DNA from: Corynebacterium sp. HMSC27B11
Lineage (GTDB): Bacteria > Actinomycetota > Actinomycetes > Mycobacteriales > Mycobacteriaceae
Reading direction: 5' to 3'
Length of the DNA: 64,000 bases
NCBI RefSeq assembly: GCF_001815985.1
Contig: NZ_KV823564.1
Span: forward strand, 45,986 to 109,985
Shown here: positions 51,758 to 60,326 of the stretch, in pieces
Numbering within the stretch: position 1 is the first letter of the stretch
Layout: each line of letters opens with the position of its first letter
Position numbers and translations under genes: made by a program
Notes under the pieces: generated by a model
Database searches by the model: none
What the model was told of the DNA's origin: nothing
Seen by the model: only the letters and a program-made list of their open reading frames with translations

Positions 51758-51845
51758 CACTGTGCCATTGCAGTGTGGTCACTGTGCCATCGCAGCGTGA
51801 CCGCTGTGCCAGCTCGGTGGAAGCACTGTGCCAGCTCGGTGTTCC
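51758..51845. repeat. Four tandem 22-bp repeats upstream of the HAD gene
   Basis: Units start at 51758, 51780, 51802 and 51824, exactly 22 bases apart. All share CACTGTGCCA (CGCTGTGCCA in unit 3), and the second half varies in two pairs: units 1-2 end in CAGTGTGGT/CAGCGTGAC, units 3-4 share GCTCGGTG. The array lies seven bases upstream of the HAD ATG. Confidence 0.8.
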
Positions 51846-52010
51846 TGGTGCGGGGCGAGCGGTGGGAGGACGTCCCGGCGCGGTAGGGCGGTGGGTGGAT
51901 CGGGTGGGGGAGTAGACCGGATACAGCGGGGGTTCGGACGGGATACAGTGGAAAACAATTCCGGGCCGCCCGGCCCGGGTCACTCAAGCCACCAAGGAGC
52001 GTGATCCCGC

Positions 52011-53204
52011 GTGACGACCACCGCGAGTAACCCCCAGACCACCTCGGATGCTGCGCAGCTGACGGTGGGCCAGGTTGTCGCCTGCCTGGAGGAGGCCTAC
52101 CCGCCGAAGCTGGCGGAGTCCTGGGACGCGGTCGGCCTGATCTGCGGGGACCGCGCCGAGCCCGTGGCCAAGGTGGCCTTCGCGCTGGACTGCACCGATG
52201 AGGTCGTGGATGCCGCGATCGACTCGGGCGCGGACATGCTGGTGGTCCACCACCCGCTGCTGCTGCGCGGGGTCACCGGGGTTCCGGCGGATCACCCGAA
52301 GGGCCGGATCGTGCACAAGCTGATCCGCAACCGGGTCGCGCTCTTCGCCGCGCACACGAACGCTGACTCGGCGCGCCCTGGTGTCAACGATGTGTTGGCG
52401 GAGCTGCTCGGGGTTCGCGCGGGTCGCCCGTTGCGTCCGATCCCGAACCCGATCGACAAGTGGGGTTTCACGGTTCCGGTGGATTCCGCGGAGGCGGTGA
52501 AGCAGGCAATTTTCGACGCCGGCGCGGGCGTGGACGGGGACTATTCGGAGGCCTCCTTCGAATTCCGCGTCACCGGGCAGTTCCGCCCAGGTGACGCGGC
52601 CAGTCCGCACATCGGGTCCCGCGGCGAGCTGGAGCGGGTGGCCGAGCTGCGCGTTGAGTTCGTCGCCCCAGCCCACCTGCGGGAGAAGGTGCGGGCAGCC
52701 CTGCTGCGCGCCCATCCCTACGAGGAGGTTGCCTATGACGTGGTGGAGAGCCACGCCGGGGACCTGGGGGAGCAGGGCCTCGGCATCGGCCGGGTCGGCG
52801 AGCTCGACGAGCCGATGACGCTGCGCCAGTTCACCCAGCGGGTGGCTGACCGGCTGCCATCGACGGTGTGGGGCGTGCGCGCGGCCGGCGACCCGGAGAA
52901 GATGATCCACACGGTCGCGGTGGCAAGTGGCGCGGGCGATAGCTTCCTGGGCACCATCGCGCGCATGGACGTGGACTGCTTCGTCACCTCCGATCTGCGC
53001 CACCACCCGGTGGACGAGCACCTGCGCGCCGGGGGTTGCCCGGTGATCGATACCGCGCACTGGGCCAGCGAGTACCCGTGGTGCGCGGCGGCGGCCGCGT
53101 TGGTGGGCCAGAAGCTGGGCGTGGACACCGAGGTGCTGGAGCAGCGCACGGACCCGTGGACGCTGCACGAGGCCAGCACGGGCGGCTTCGAGCAGCGCCG
53201 CTAG
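52011..53204 (+). CDS. NIF3 family (dinuclear metal) protein
   Basis: A 397-aa NIF3/YbgI protein. The N-terminal half has SWDAVGLICGD, DMLVVHHPLLLRG (paired metal-site His), NRVALFAAHTNADSA and the C-terminal half CFVTSDLRHHPVDE and VIDTAHWASE. The two halves flank a PII-like insert (residues about 130-250), the longer version found in many bacteria. The metals (Fe or Zn) sit in a toroidal hexamer. The biochemical role is unsettled. GTG 52011 is preceded by AAGGAGCGTGATCCCGC. It is directed to the RNase H fusion 101 bases downstream. Confidence 0.87.
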   Translation: MTTTASNPQTTSDAAQLTVGQVVACLEEAYPPKLAESWDAVGLICGDRAEPVAKVAFALDCTDEVVDAAIDSGADMLVVHHPLLLRGVTGVPADHPKGRIVHKLIRNRVALFAAHTNADSARPGVNDVLAELLGVRAGRPLRPIPNPIDKWGFTVPVDSAEAVKQAIFDAGAGVDGDYSEASFEFRVTGQFRPGDAASPHIGSRGELERVAELRVEFVAPAHLREKVRAALLRAHPYEEVAYDVVESHAGDLGEQGLGIGRVGELDEPMTLRQFTQRVADRLPSTVWGVRAAGDPEKMIHTVAVASGAGDSFLGTIARMDVDCFVTSDLRHHPVDEHLRAGGCPVIDTAHWASEYPWCAAAAALVGQKLGVDTEVLEQRTDPWTLHEASTGGFEQRR

Positions 53205-53305
53205 CGACTGGCGCGCCCCGCGTGTCAGCGGTGCGGCGGCGAGCAGCGAGCAAGCGTTATCGGTGGAGTAGGGAAGGCAAGGCAGCGGAAGATATGGGAG
53301 GCAAC

Positions 53306-54580
53306 ATGCGTTTGAGCGTGGAATGCGATGGCGGTTCGCGCGGCAATCCGGGGCCGGCGGGTACCGGCTCGTCGGTGAAGGACGCCGCGGGGGCGGAGGT
53401 CGGCTGTGTGTGGCAGTTCATCAAGCACGCCACCAATAACGTCGCCGAATACCAGGGGCTGATCAACGGCCTGAACTTGGCGGTGGAGATCGCCGAGCAA
53501 CAGGGCGTGAAGCCGGGGAGCTTAAGCGTGGATGTGCGCATGGACTCCAAGCTCGTTGTGGAGCAGATGTCCGGCCGGTGGAAGATCAAGCACCCGGACA
53601 TGAAGCCATTGGCCCAGGAGGTCAAGCGCATCGAGGGCCAACTCGCGCAGGTGAGCTACACCTGGGTGCCGCGTGCCCAGAATGCACGCGCCGATGAGCT
53701 GGCCAACCGTGCGATGGATGAGCGCGAGGGCGGCCAGTGGATCGACGAGGAGCTGGTTGCGGCCGGGTCTGCTGCCGCCGCATCGCCGGCCGGCGATGCG
53801 GAGGGCGCGGACATGCTCTTCGACCTCGACCAGCCCTCGAGAGAGGCCGCCGACACCACGCGGAATAACTCAGCGCAGAGCGCCGAGCAGCCCGTCGAAC
53901 GCGAGGGCGAGGACTCCCAGCCGGCCGGAGTCTCGCCCACGGCCTGGATGGGCAAGACCGAACCCACAACCCTGCTCCTGCTGCGCCATGGCCAGACCGA
54001 GCTCAACCGCGACGGCAAATACTCCGGCCGCGGTAACCCGGAGCTCACCGACCTGGGCAAGAAGCAGATCGCGCACGCCGCCCGCCATATCAGCGAGCGC
54101 GGCGACGTCGACGTCATCCTGAGCTCGCCGTTGGGCCGCTGTCAGGAGACCGCACGGGCCGCCGCTGAGGCGTTGGGCATGGGCAAGAACGCGATCACGA
54201 CGGACGAGGCCATCATCGAGATGGACTTCGGCGCCTGGGAGGGCCGCCGCTTCGTCGAGATCCAGGAGGACCACCCGGAGGAGCACCGGGAGTGCTTCAA
54301 CTACGCCACGGCCGCACCCCACGGCGGGGAGTCCCCGGAGCAGGTCTACCGGAGGGTGTCCGAGTTCGTGGATCGCGTGATCGCCGAGTACCCGGGCAAG
54401 ACGGTGCTGGTGGTCACCCACATGATGCCGATCAAGTCGGTGCTGCGTCGGGCGCTAGGCACCGGCGGGGAGATCTACCGCAGCCTGCACCTGGACGTGG
54501 CCAGCCTCTCGGTCGCGGATTTCCTGCCGAACGGGGCGGGCGTGGTCCGCTTGGTCAACGAATCTCATTACCTCGGCTAG
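53306..54580 (+). CDS. Bifunctional RNase HI / histidine phosphatase
   Basis: A 424-aa fusion. Residues 1-150 are an RNase HI-like domain with ECDGGSRGNPGPAG, NVAEYQGLINGL, VRMDSKLVVEQMSG and ARADELANRAMDE, carrying the DEDD metal residues. A low-complexity linker (about 150-215) is followed by a phosphoglycerate-mutase-like domain with LLLRHGQTELN (RHG), SSPLGRCQETA and VTHMMPIKSVLRR (catalytic His). It resembles mycobacterial Rv2228c, with RNase H and alpha-ribazole phosphatase activity. Start: ATG 53306 after GGGAGG; ATG 53294 in frame gives four more residues. Confidence 0.9.
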   Translation: MRLSVECDGGSRGNPGPAGTGSSVKDAAGAEVGCVWQFIKHATNNVAEYQGLINGLNLAVEIAEQQGVKPGSLSVDVRMDSKLVVEQMSGRWKIKHPDMKPLAQEVKRIEGQLAQVSYTWVPRAQNARADELANRAMDEREGGQWIDEELVAAGSAAAASPAGDAEGADMLFDLDQPSREAADTTRNNSAQSAEQPVEREGEDSQPAGVSPTAWMGKTEPTTLLLLRHGQTELNRDGKYSGRGNPELTDLGKKQIAHAARHISERGDVDVILSSPLGRCQETARAAAEALGMGKNAITTDEAIIEMDFGAWEGRRFVEIQEDHPEEHRECFNYATAAPHGGESPEQVYRRVSEFVDRVIAEYPGKTVLVVTHMMPIKSVLRRALGTGGEIYRSLHLDVASLSVADFLPNGAGVVRLVNESHYLG

Positions 54581-54592
54581 CGGCCTGGGGGT

Positions 54593-54598
54593 TAGACT
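54593..54598 (+). promoter_or_regulatory. -10 element of rnpB
   Basis: TAGACT, eight to nine bases upstream of the RNA 5' end inferred from the P1 stem. No clear -35. Confidence 0.5.
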
Positions 54599-54605
54599 TA
54601 GTCCT

Positions 54606-55066
54606 TGTCGAGGCGGCCGGGTGGCTGCGGCGCGGTGGAACCACCGGCCGGTGTTATGCCGGCGGGTCAGGCCCCGTGTCGAGGAAAGTCCGGACTCCAC
54701 AGAGCACAGTGGTTGCTAACGGCAACCCAGGGTGACCTGCGGGCAAGTGCAACAGAAAGTAGACCGCCCGCCCACCGTTTTTCGCGGTGTGCGGCGGGTG
54801 AGGGTGAAAGGGTGCGGTAAGAGCGCACCAGCGTGGCAGGCGACTGTCGCGGCTAGGTAAACCCCACTGGGAGCAAGGTCAAGGAGCCGCACGGCCCCGC
54901 CCGTCGCAGGGCGGGGCGTGCGGCGTTGTCTGAGGGCTGCTCGCCCGATGAAGGACAGGTGGACTGCTTGAGGCGCCCAGCAATGGTGCGTCCAGATGGA
55001 TGGTCACCTCGTGCCACCCCTCGTGGGTGGCATCAGACAGAATCCGGCTTAGAGGCCGCCTCGACA
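54606..55066 (+). ncRNA. rnpB: RNase P RNA (rnpB), type A
   Basis: A roughly 460-nt catalytic RNA that trims tRNA 5' leaders. The P1 stem pairs GTCGAGGCGGCC at 54607-54618 with GGCCGCCTCGAC at 55054-55065, a perfect 12-bp match that fixes both ends. The universally conserved GAGGAAAGTCCGGACTCC begins near 54678, ACAGAAA lies near 54751, the GTGCGGTAAGAGCGCACC hairpin near 54811, and the 3' core CAGACAGAATCCGGCTTA near 55032. The ORFs in this interval are spurious. Confidence 0.95.
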
Positions 55067-55081
55067 CTCACACTTTGCATC

Positions 55082-55087
55082 TACACT
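55082..55087 (+). promoter_or_regulatory. -10 element of the 63-aa gene
   Basis: TACACT, 37 bases upstream of ATG 55125, just behind the rnpB 3' end. Confidence 0.4.
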
Positions 55088-55124
55088 GGTGGGAAGTATC
55101 AACCCGAAAGGATGGGTGAAACCC

Positions 55125-55316
55125 ATGGCAGAAGAAAAGTGGTACTTCGACACCAAGACCGGTGAGGTCACCAAGGGCAAGTCCAGCGGCTGGGATACCC
55201 GCATGGGCCCCTATGACTCCGAAGAGGCTGCCCGCCAGGCTCTCAGCACCGCGCAGCAGCGCATCGAGGCCGCCGATGCTTATGACGAGCAGGACGACTG
55301 GGATAACGAGGACTAA
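55125..55316 (+). CDS. Small conserved hypothetical (SPOR-like)
   Basis: A 63-aa acidic soluble protein beginning MAEEKWYFDTKTGEV, with GWDTRMGPYDSEEAARQALS in the centre and a tail rich in Asp and Glu. The 'YDSEEAARQAL' pattern is like that in SPOR and similar small domains, but I would not claim peptidoglycan binding. Homologues next to rnpB are annotated as hypothetical in Corynebacterium. AAAGGATGGGTG precedes the ATG at a usable distance; an in-frame start 36 bases upstream has none. Confidence 0.65.
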   Translation: MAEEKWYFDTKTGEVTKGKSSGWDTRMGPYDSEEAARQALSTAQQRIEAADAYDEQDDWDNED

Positions 55317-55338
55317 GCCCCGGCTTTCCGCATAGTTC

Positions 55339-57813
55339 ATGAGCAGCACCGAACACAGCACCAGCGAGCACGGCAGCACCAAGCACGGCACCGCAGAAAA
55401 ACCGGACCTGAGCGGACTCACCTCCGCCGAGGTCGAGGAACGCACCCGGGCGGGAAGAACAAACAAGGCCACCCGAACCACGGGGCGTACGACCTGGGAG
55501 ATTATCCGCGCGAACGTCTTCACCCGCATCAACGCGATGCTGGGTGTGCTGTGCGTGATCGTGCTGGCCACCGGCTCCTGGATCAACGCCGCCTTCGGCC
55601 TGCTGATCATCGCGAACTCCGCGGTCGGCATCATCCAGGAGCTCCGCGCGAAGCGGACCCTGGAGAATCTCAAGATCCTCTCCGAGTCCCGGCCCCGCGT
55701 CATCCGCGACGGCGAGGAACGGGAGGTCGCCCAGAGCGAGATCGTCGAGGGTGATTTGATCCGCGTCGGTTCCGGCGACGAGATCGTGGTCGACGGTCCG
55801 CTGCTGTCCGGTTCGCTGTCCATGGACGAATCCCAGCTCACCGGGGAGGCTGACCCAGTGCGGCACAACCCCGGCGACGAGCTACTTTCCGGTTCCTTCG
55901 TCAAACACGGTAGCGGTGTCTTCCGTGCGGAGAAGGTGGGTGGGGAGTCCTACGCCGCCCGCCTGGCTGCCGAGGCCAGCGACTTCTCGCTGACCGACTC
56001 GGTGCTGATGAGCGGCATCAACTCCATCCTGCGGGTGATCACCTGGCTGCTGATCCCCACCGGTCTGCTGACGATCTTCACGCAGCTGACCCGCACGGAC
56101 GCCCCGATCCGGGAGTCGATCCTCTCTATGGCCGCGGCACTGGTGCCGATGGTGCCCGAGGGCCTGGTGCTGATGACCTCCATCGCCTTCGCGGTGGGCA
56201 TCGTGCGCTTGGGCAAGTACAAGGCCCTGGTCAACGAGCTGGTCGCCATCGAGGGTCTGGCTCGCGTGGACACGATGTGCACGGACAAGACGGGCACGCT
56301 GACCAGCAACGAGATGGAGTTGGAGGCGGTTGTCGACGAACACGGCGACGACGCCAGCGCGGAGACCTTGCGCGACCTGCGCCGTCTCTTCGCCTCCCAG
56401 TCGGATCTGAATAACACGGCCGAGGCGATCGTCCAGGGGCTCGACGAGTGGAGTGCGGGGGAGGGTGAGCAGGAAGACGTCGCCGCCGGTTCTTCCCAGC
56501 CCCAGTCCTCTCAACCCCACGCCTTCGAGGGCAGCGAGATTCCGTTCTCCTCGGCCTATAAATTCTCCGGCTTTCGCGTGGCGGATGGCCCGACCTTCGT
56601 GCTGGGAGCTCCCGACGTCCTCCTGGATCAGGGCACCCCGGCCGCCGACGTCGCGGCGAAGGAGGAGGCCGATGGGCGCCGCGTCCTGGCCTTTGGCCGC
56701 GCGCTGGACGAGGTCGAGGACCCGGACGAAGACGGCGCGAACGCCACCACCCCTGAGCTCGGCGACCCGGTGCTGATCGTCCTGCGGCAGAAGCTGCGCC
56801 CCGATGTGGCCGAGACGCTGGCGTACTTCGAGCACGAGGGCGTGGACGTCAAGATCATTTCCGGCGATAACCCCGGCTCCGTCGCCGCGGTCGCGAAGGA
56901 GGCCACCGGCGAGCAGCTGAGCTCCATCGACGCCCGTGAGATCGCGCCGGAGGACATGGAGCAGGCCGTTCTGGAATCTGAGGTCTTCGGCCGGGTCAAG
57001 CCCGAGCAGAAGCAGGCGATGGTCGAGGCCCTCCATGCTCGCGGCCGCACCGTCGCGATGACCGGCGACGGCGTCAACGACGTGCTGGCGCTGAAGAAGG
57101 CCGACATCGGCGTGGCGATGGGCTCCGGCTCCGCTGCGACCCGCAGCGTGGCGCAGTTGGTGCTGCTCAACGACCGCTTCTCCTCGATGCCGCACGTCAT
57201 CGCCGAGGGGCGCCGGGTGATCGGCAATATCGAGCGGGTGGCGAACCTCTTCCTCACGAAGACCGTCTACTCCGTGGTGCTGGCGATGGTCGTGGCGGTG
57301 GCGGGCGTGACCTTCCCCTTCCAGCCGATCCACGTGACGATCACGGGCTGGTTCACCATCGGCATCCCCGCGTTCATCCTTTCCCTGGCGCCGAATACGG
57401 AACGCCCGAAGGATGGTTTCGTCCGCCGCGTGCTGTCGCTGGCGATCCCGGGCGGGGCGATCGTGGGCCTGGGCTCGGTGATCATGTGGCTGGTGATCTA
57501 CCCAGGTGATGGGGCGAGCGTGACCGAGCAGCGGCAGGCGGGCACGGCGGTGCTGCTGGCGCTGATCATCATGGGGCTGTGGGTGCTGAACATCGTGGCC
57601 CGCCCGCTGAAAACGTGGAAGTGGGCGCTGTGGTTCGGCTGCATCGGCGGCTACCTGGTGCTCTTCCTGATAGCCCCGATCCGCGAGCTCGTGCTGCTAG
57701 ATATCGGTAACACTCGCCTGATGATCACAGGCGCGGTGGTGGGGCTGTGTGGCGCCGTGGTGATCGAGTTCTCCCAGTTCCTGGCCCGCCGTTTCCTCCT
57801 CCACCAGGATTAA
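55339..57813 (+). CDS. Cation-transporting P-type ATPase (CtpE-like)
   Basis: An 824-aa P-type ATPase without heavy-metal domain. The phosphorylation site DKTGT is at about residue 316; MDESQLTGEADPV is the actuator TGE loop; MVPEGLVLMTS (PEGL) in TM4 and GDGVNDVLALKKADIGVAMG in the hinge are typical of the CtpE/type II group. Ten helices fit the topology. In mycobacteria CtpE transports Ca2+; a metal from that set is the best guess. An unusual acidic, Ser/Gln insertion lies in the N domain (about 373-400). The first 20 residues are His/Ser/Thr-rich. Confidence 0.87.
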   Translation: MSSTEHSTSEHGSTKHGTAEKPDLSGLTSAEVEERTRAGRTNKATRTTGRTTWEIIRANVFTRINAMLGVLCVIVLATGSWINAAFGLLIIANSAVGIIQELRAKRTLENLKILSESRPRVIRDGEEREVAQSEIVEGDLIRVGSGDEIVVDGPLLSGSLSMDESQLTGEADPVRHNPGDELLSGSFVKHGSGVFRAEKVGGESYAARLAAEASDFSLTDSVLMSGINSILRVITWLLIPTGLLTIFTQLTRTDAPIRESILSMAAALVPMVPEGLVLMTSIAFAVGIVRLGKYKALVNELVAIEGLARVDTMCTDKTGTLTSNEMELEAVVDEHGDDASAETLRDLRRLFASQSDLNNTAEAIVQGLDEWSAGEGEQEDVAAGSSQPQSSQPHAFEGSEIPFSSAYKFSGFRVADGPTFVLGAPDVLLDQGTPAADVAAKEEADGRRVLAFGRALDEVEDPDEDGANATTPELGDPVLIVLRQKLRPDVAETLAYFEHEGVDVKIISGDNPGSVAAVAKEATGEQLSSIDAREIAPEDMEQAVLESEVFGRVKPEQKQAMVEALHARGRTVAMTGDGVNDVLALKKADIGVAMGSGSAATRSVAQLVLLNDRFSSMPHVIAEGRRVIGNIERVANLFLTKTVYSVVLAMVVAVAGVTFPFQPIHVTITGWFTIGIPAFILSLAPNTERPKDGFVRRVLSLAIPGGAIVGLGSVIMWLVIYPGDGASVTEQRQAGTAVLLALIIMGLWVLNIVARPLKTWKWALWFGCIGGYLVLFLIAPIRELVLLDIGNTRLMITGAVVGLCGAVVIEFSQFLARRFLLHQD

Positions 57814-57967
57814 GGACGTCGCGAGCCCCGCTTCATATCGGCGCTGACTGATCCGGCTGGGCAGTGTGGGATCTCTGCCCCGGTCAAGGGCTGGGCAACG
57901 CAAAAACGCCGCCCGCCGGGGCCGTGGCTGGCCCAGGTGGCGACGTCCTAACAGAAAGAGTGAGTAG

Positions 57968-58804
57968 CTAGAAGCAATGCTCCTCGGCGGGGAAGGTGCC
58001 CTCGGCGACCTCGCGCTTATAGGAGGCGGCGGCATCCGTCAGGGACGCGCCGACCTGGGCCCACTGCTTGGCGAACTTCGGGCGGTGACCATGTTCTGGC
58101 AGGGCGACCATGTCGTGCCAGACCAGCACCTGGGCGTCGGTGTCCGGACCAGCGCCGATGCCGATGGTGGGGATGGGGAACTGCTCGGTGGCCTGCTTCG
58201 CGACGTCCGCGGGCACCATCTCCAGAACGACCATCTCGGCGCCCGCCTCGGTGACGGCGGCCATGTCGTCCAGCAGCTGGGCGGCGGAATCCCCGCGACC
58301 CTGGACCTTGAAGCCGGAGAGCTGGTTGACGGACTGCGGGGTGAAACCGATGTGCGCGCAGACCGGGATACCGGCCTCGGTCAGGGCCTTGATGCGGGGC
58401 GCCATGCGGCGGCCACCCTCGATCTTGATCATTGCGGCACCGGAGCGGCGCATCATCTCGGCGGCGCTCTTCACGCACTGCTCATCGGAGGCCTCGTAGG
58501 TGCCGAAGGGCAGGTCGGCGATGACCAGCGCATTGCCGGCGCCGCGGACCACGCCGGCGGCGAGGAAGATCATCTCCTCCAGGCTGACCTGCTGGGTCTG
58601 GTCATAGCCGAAGACCACATTGGCCGCGGAGTCGCCGACCAGGAGGCATTCCACTCCGGCCTCGGCGAAGGCGGCGGCGGTGGAATAGTCATATGCGGTG
58701 AGCATCGCCCATTTCTCGCCGCTGGCCTTGCGCGCCGTGAGGTCGGAGATGCGAACTTGCTTGGTGGGAACCATGTACCCACGCGGGGAATCCTGTCGAG
58801 CCAT
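57968..58804 (-). CDS. panB: 3-methyl-2-oxobutanoate hydroxymethyltransferase
   Basis: A 278-aa ketopantoate hydroxymethyltransferase, first step of pantothenate synthesis, using methylene-THF. The Mg/catalytic motifs are [41 protein letters not shown] (Lys/Glu), [11 protein letters not shown] and [21 protein letters not shown]. The usual GH before LTPQS is AH here. The C-terminal EEHCF is short but normal. No panC follows in the window, so panB and panC are not paired here. ATG 58802-58804 follows CACAAT at seven bases; the in-frame ATG 30 bases later would remove the first ten residues. Confidence 0.92.
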   Translation of the reverse strand: MARQDSPRGYMVPTKQVRISDLTARKASGEKWAMLTAYDYSTAAAFAEAGVECLLVGDSAANVVFGYDQTQQVSLEEMIFLAAGVVRGAGNALVIADLPFGTYEASDEQCVKSAAEMMRRSGAAMIKIEGGRRMAPRIKALTEAGIPVCAHIGFTPQSVNQLSGFKVQGRGDSAAQLLDDMAAVTEAGAEMVVLEMVPADVAKQATEQFPIPTIGIGAGPDTDAQVLVWHDMVALPEHGHRPKFAKQWAQVGASLTDAAASYKREVAEGTFPAEEHCF

Positions 58805-58811
58805 GAATGTG

Positions 58812-58817
58812 ATTGTG
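58812..58817 (-). promoter_or_regulatory. -10 candidate of panB, leaderless
   Basis: CACAAT on the minus strand, seven bases before ATG 58804. It lies 34 bases from the glnA2 -10, so two divergent leaderless promoters share a 60-base gap. Confidence 0.4.
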
Positions 58818-58851
58818 CCAGAAGCACCCTGGGCGTGTCCGGGCTAGTGCC

Positions 58852-58857
58852 TAAGAT
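58852..58857 (+). promoter_or_regulatory. -10 element of glnA2, leaderless
   Basis: TAAGAT, then seven bases (gggggac), then ATG 58865. The long open frame upstream of this point is not used. Confidence 0.5.
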
Positions 58858-58864
58858 GGGGGAC

Positions 58865-60205
58865 ATGAGCAGCCAACAGGAATTCGTCCTCCGCACCCTT
58901 GAAGAACGCGATATCCGCTTCGTCCGCCTCTGGTTCACTGACATTCAGGGCTACCTGAAGTCCGTGGCCGTGGCTCCCGCCGAGCTGGAGGGGGCGTTCA
59001 CGGAGGGGATTGGTTTCGATGGTTCCGCGATCGAGGGCTTCTCGCGGGCCTTCGAGGCGGACACGATCGCCCAGCCGGATCCCTCAACTTTCCAGATCCT
59101 GCCCTTCGGTGCGGAACAGGACGGCTACCTCTCCGCCCGCATGTTCTGCGACATCACGATGCCGGATGGGCAGCCATCCTGGGCGGACCCGCGGCAGGTG
59201 CTGCGCCGCCAGCTGGCGAAGGCCGCGGAGGATGGCTTTAGCTGCAATGTTCACCCGGAGATCGAGTTCTTTCTGGTGAAGTCCATCGACACCGACGGCC
59301 AGCCGCCGGTGCCCGCCGATAATGGTGGCTACTTCGATCAGGCGGTGACGGATAATGCGCCGAACTTTAGGGCCGAGGCGATTAACTCCCTGGAGCGGAT
59401 GGGCATCCCGGTGGAGTTCTCCCACCACGAGAACGGGCCTGGCCAGCAGGAGATCGACCTGCGCTTCGCGGATGCGCTCACGATGGCGGACCACGTGATG
59501 ACCTTCCGTTACCTGATCAAGCAGGTCGCGCGGCGCAATGGGGTGCGGGCGACCTTCATGCCCAAGCCCTTTAGCCAGTACCCGGGCAGCGCGATGCACA
59601 CCCACATCTCCCTGTTCGAGGGGGAGGATAACGCCTTCCACGACCCGGACGACGAGTTCCGGCTGTCTGCCACCGCGAAGAGCTTCATCGCAGGCATCCT
59701 GGAGCACGCCCCGGAGTTCACCGCGGTGACGAACCAGTGGGTGAACTCCTATAAGCGCATCTCCTATGGCGAGGAAGCACCGCGTGCGGCGAGCTGGGGC
59801 GCGTCCAACCGCTCGGCCATGGTGCGCATCCCGATGTACACCCAGCACAAGGCGGCCACGCGCCGGGTGGAGATCCGCTCCCCGGACTCCGCGATGAACC
59901 CCTACCTGGGCTACGCGGTGATGCTGGCCGCGGGCCTGAAGGGCATCCGCGAGGGCTACGAGCTGCCTGCCCCGGCGGAGGAGGATGTGTCCCTGATGAC
60001 GCGCCGGGAGCGCATCGCCGCCGGCTTTAGGGATTTGCCGACGGATCTGGATTATGCGCTGCGGAAGATGGAGCGTTCGGAGATGGTGGCCGAAGCGCTC
60101 GGCGAGCATGTCTTCGAGTTCTTCCTGCGTAATAAGTGGCAGGAATGGCATGCCTACCAGTCTCAGATCTCCCCGTGGGAGTTGCGCCACCACCTGGAGT
60201 TCTAG
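58865..60205 (+). CDS. glnA2: Glutamine synthetase type I, GlnA2-like
   Basis: A 446-aa glutamine synthetase. Active-site blocks: GSAIEGFSR (beta-grasp), the EIEFFLV metal Glu, GPGQQEIDLRF, MPKPFSQYPGSAMHTH, NSYKR-type VNSYKRISYGEEAP and RVEIRSPDSAMNPYL. Length is that of the short GSI-alpha group, and gene order with glnE (Rv2222c-Rv2221c) identifies GlnA2 and not the major, adenylylated GlnA1. The region aligned with the GlnA1 AMP site reads EGYELPAPAEEDV, so the Tyr is there but the context differs. The start is ATG 58865, leaderless. Confidence 0.93.
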   Translation: MSSQQEFVLRTLEERDIRFVRLWFTDIQGYLKSVAVAPAELEGAFTEGIGFDGSAIEGFSRAFEADTIAQPDPSTFQILPFGAEQDGYLSARMFCDITMPDGQPSWADPRQVLRRQLAKAAEDGFSCNVHPEIEFFLVKSIDTDGQPPVPADNGGYFDQAVTDNAPNFRAEAINSLERMGIPVEFSHHENGPGQQEIDLRFADALTMADHVMTFRYLIKQVARRNGVRATFMPKPFSQYPGSAMHTHISLFEGEDNAFHDPDDEFRLSATAKSFIAGILEHAPEFTAVTNQWVNSYKRISYGEEAPRAASWGASNRSAMVRIPMYTQHKAATRRVEIRSPDSAMNPYLGYAVMLAAGLKGIREGYELPAPAEEDVSLMTRRERIAAGFRDLPTDLDYALRKMERSEMVAEALGEHVFEFFLRNKWQEWHAYQSQISPWELRHHLEF

Positions 60206-60326
60206 GCCCAGCGGGTAGCCGGGCTCTGCCCTGGCTACCCGGCGCGGCATCCGGTTCCACGGTGAGCCTGACGAGTACGCACACGGTCCGCCGCCATCGA
60301 CGTTTTTGTGAAGAAGTGAGTGTTCT

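Noticed and set aside
51758..51845. Sigma-54 promoters, since TGGCACAGTG on the minus strand resembles TGGCAC
   Set aside because: The TTGC half at fixed spacing is missing and corynebacteria are not known to have sigma-54.
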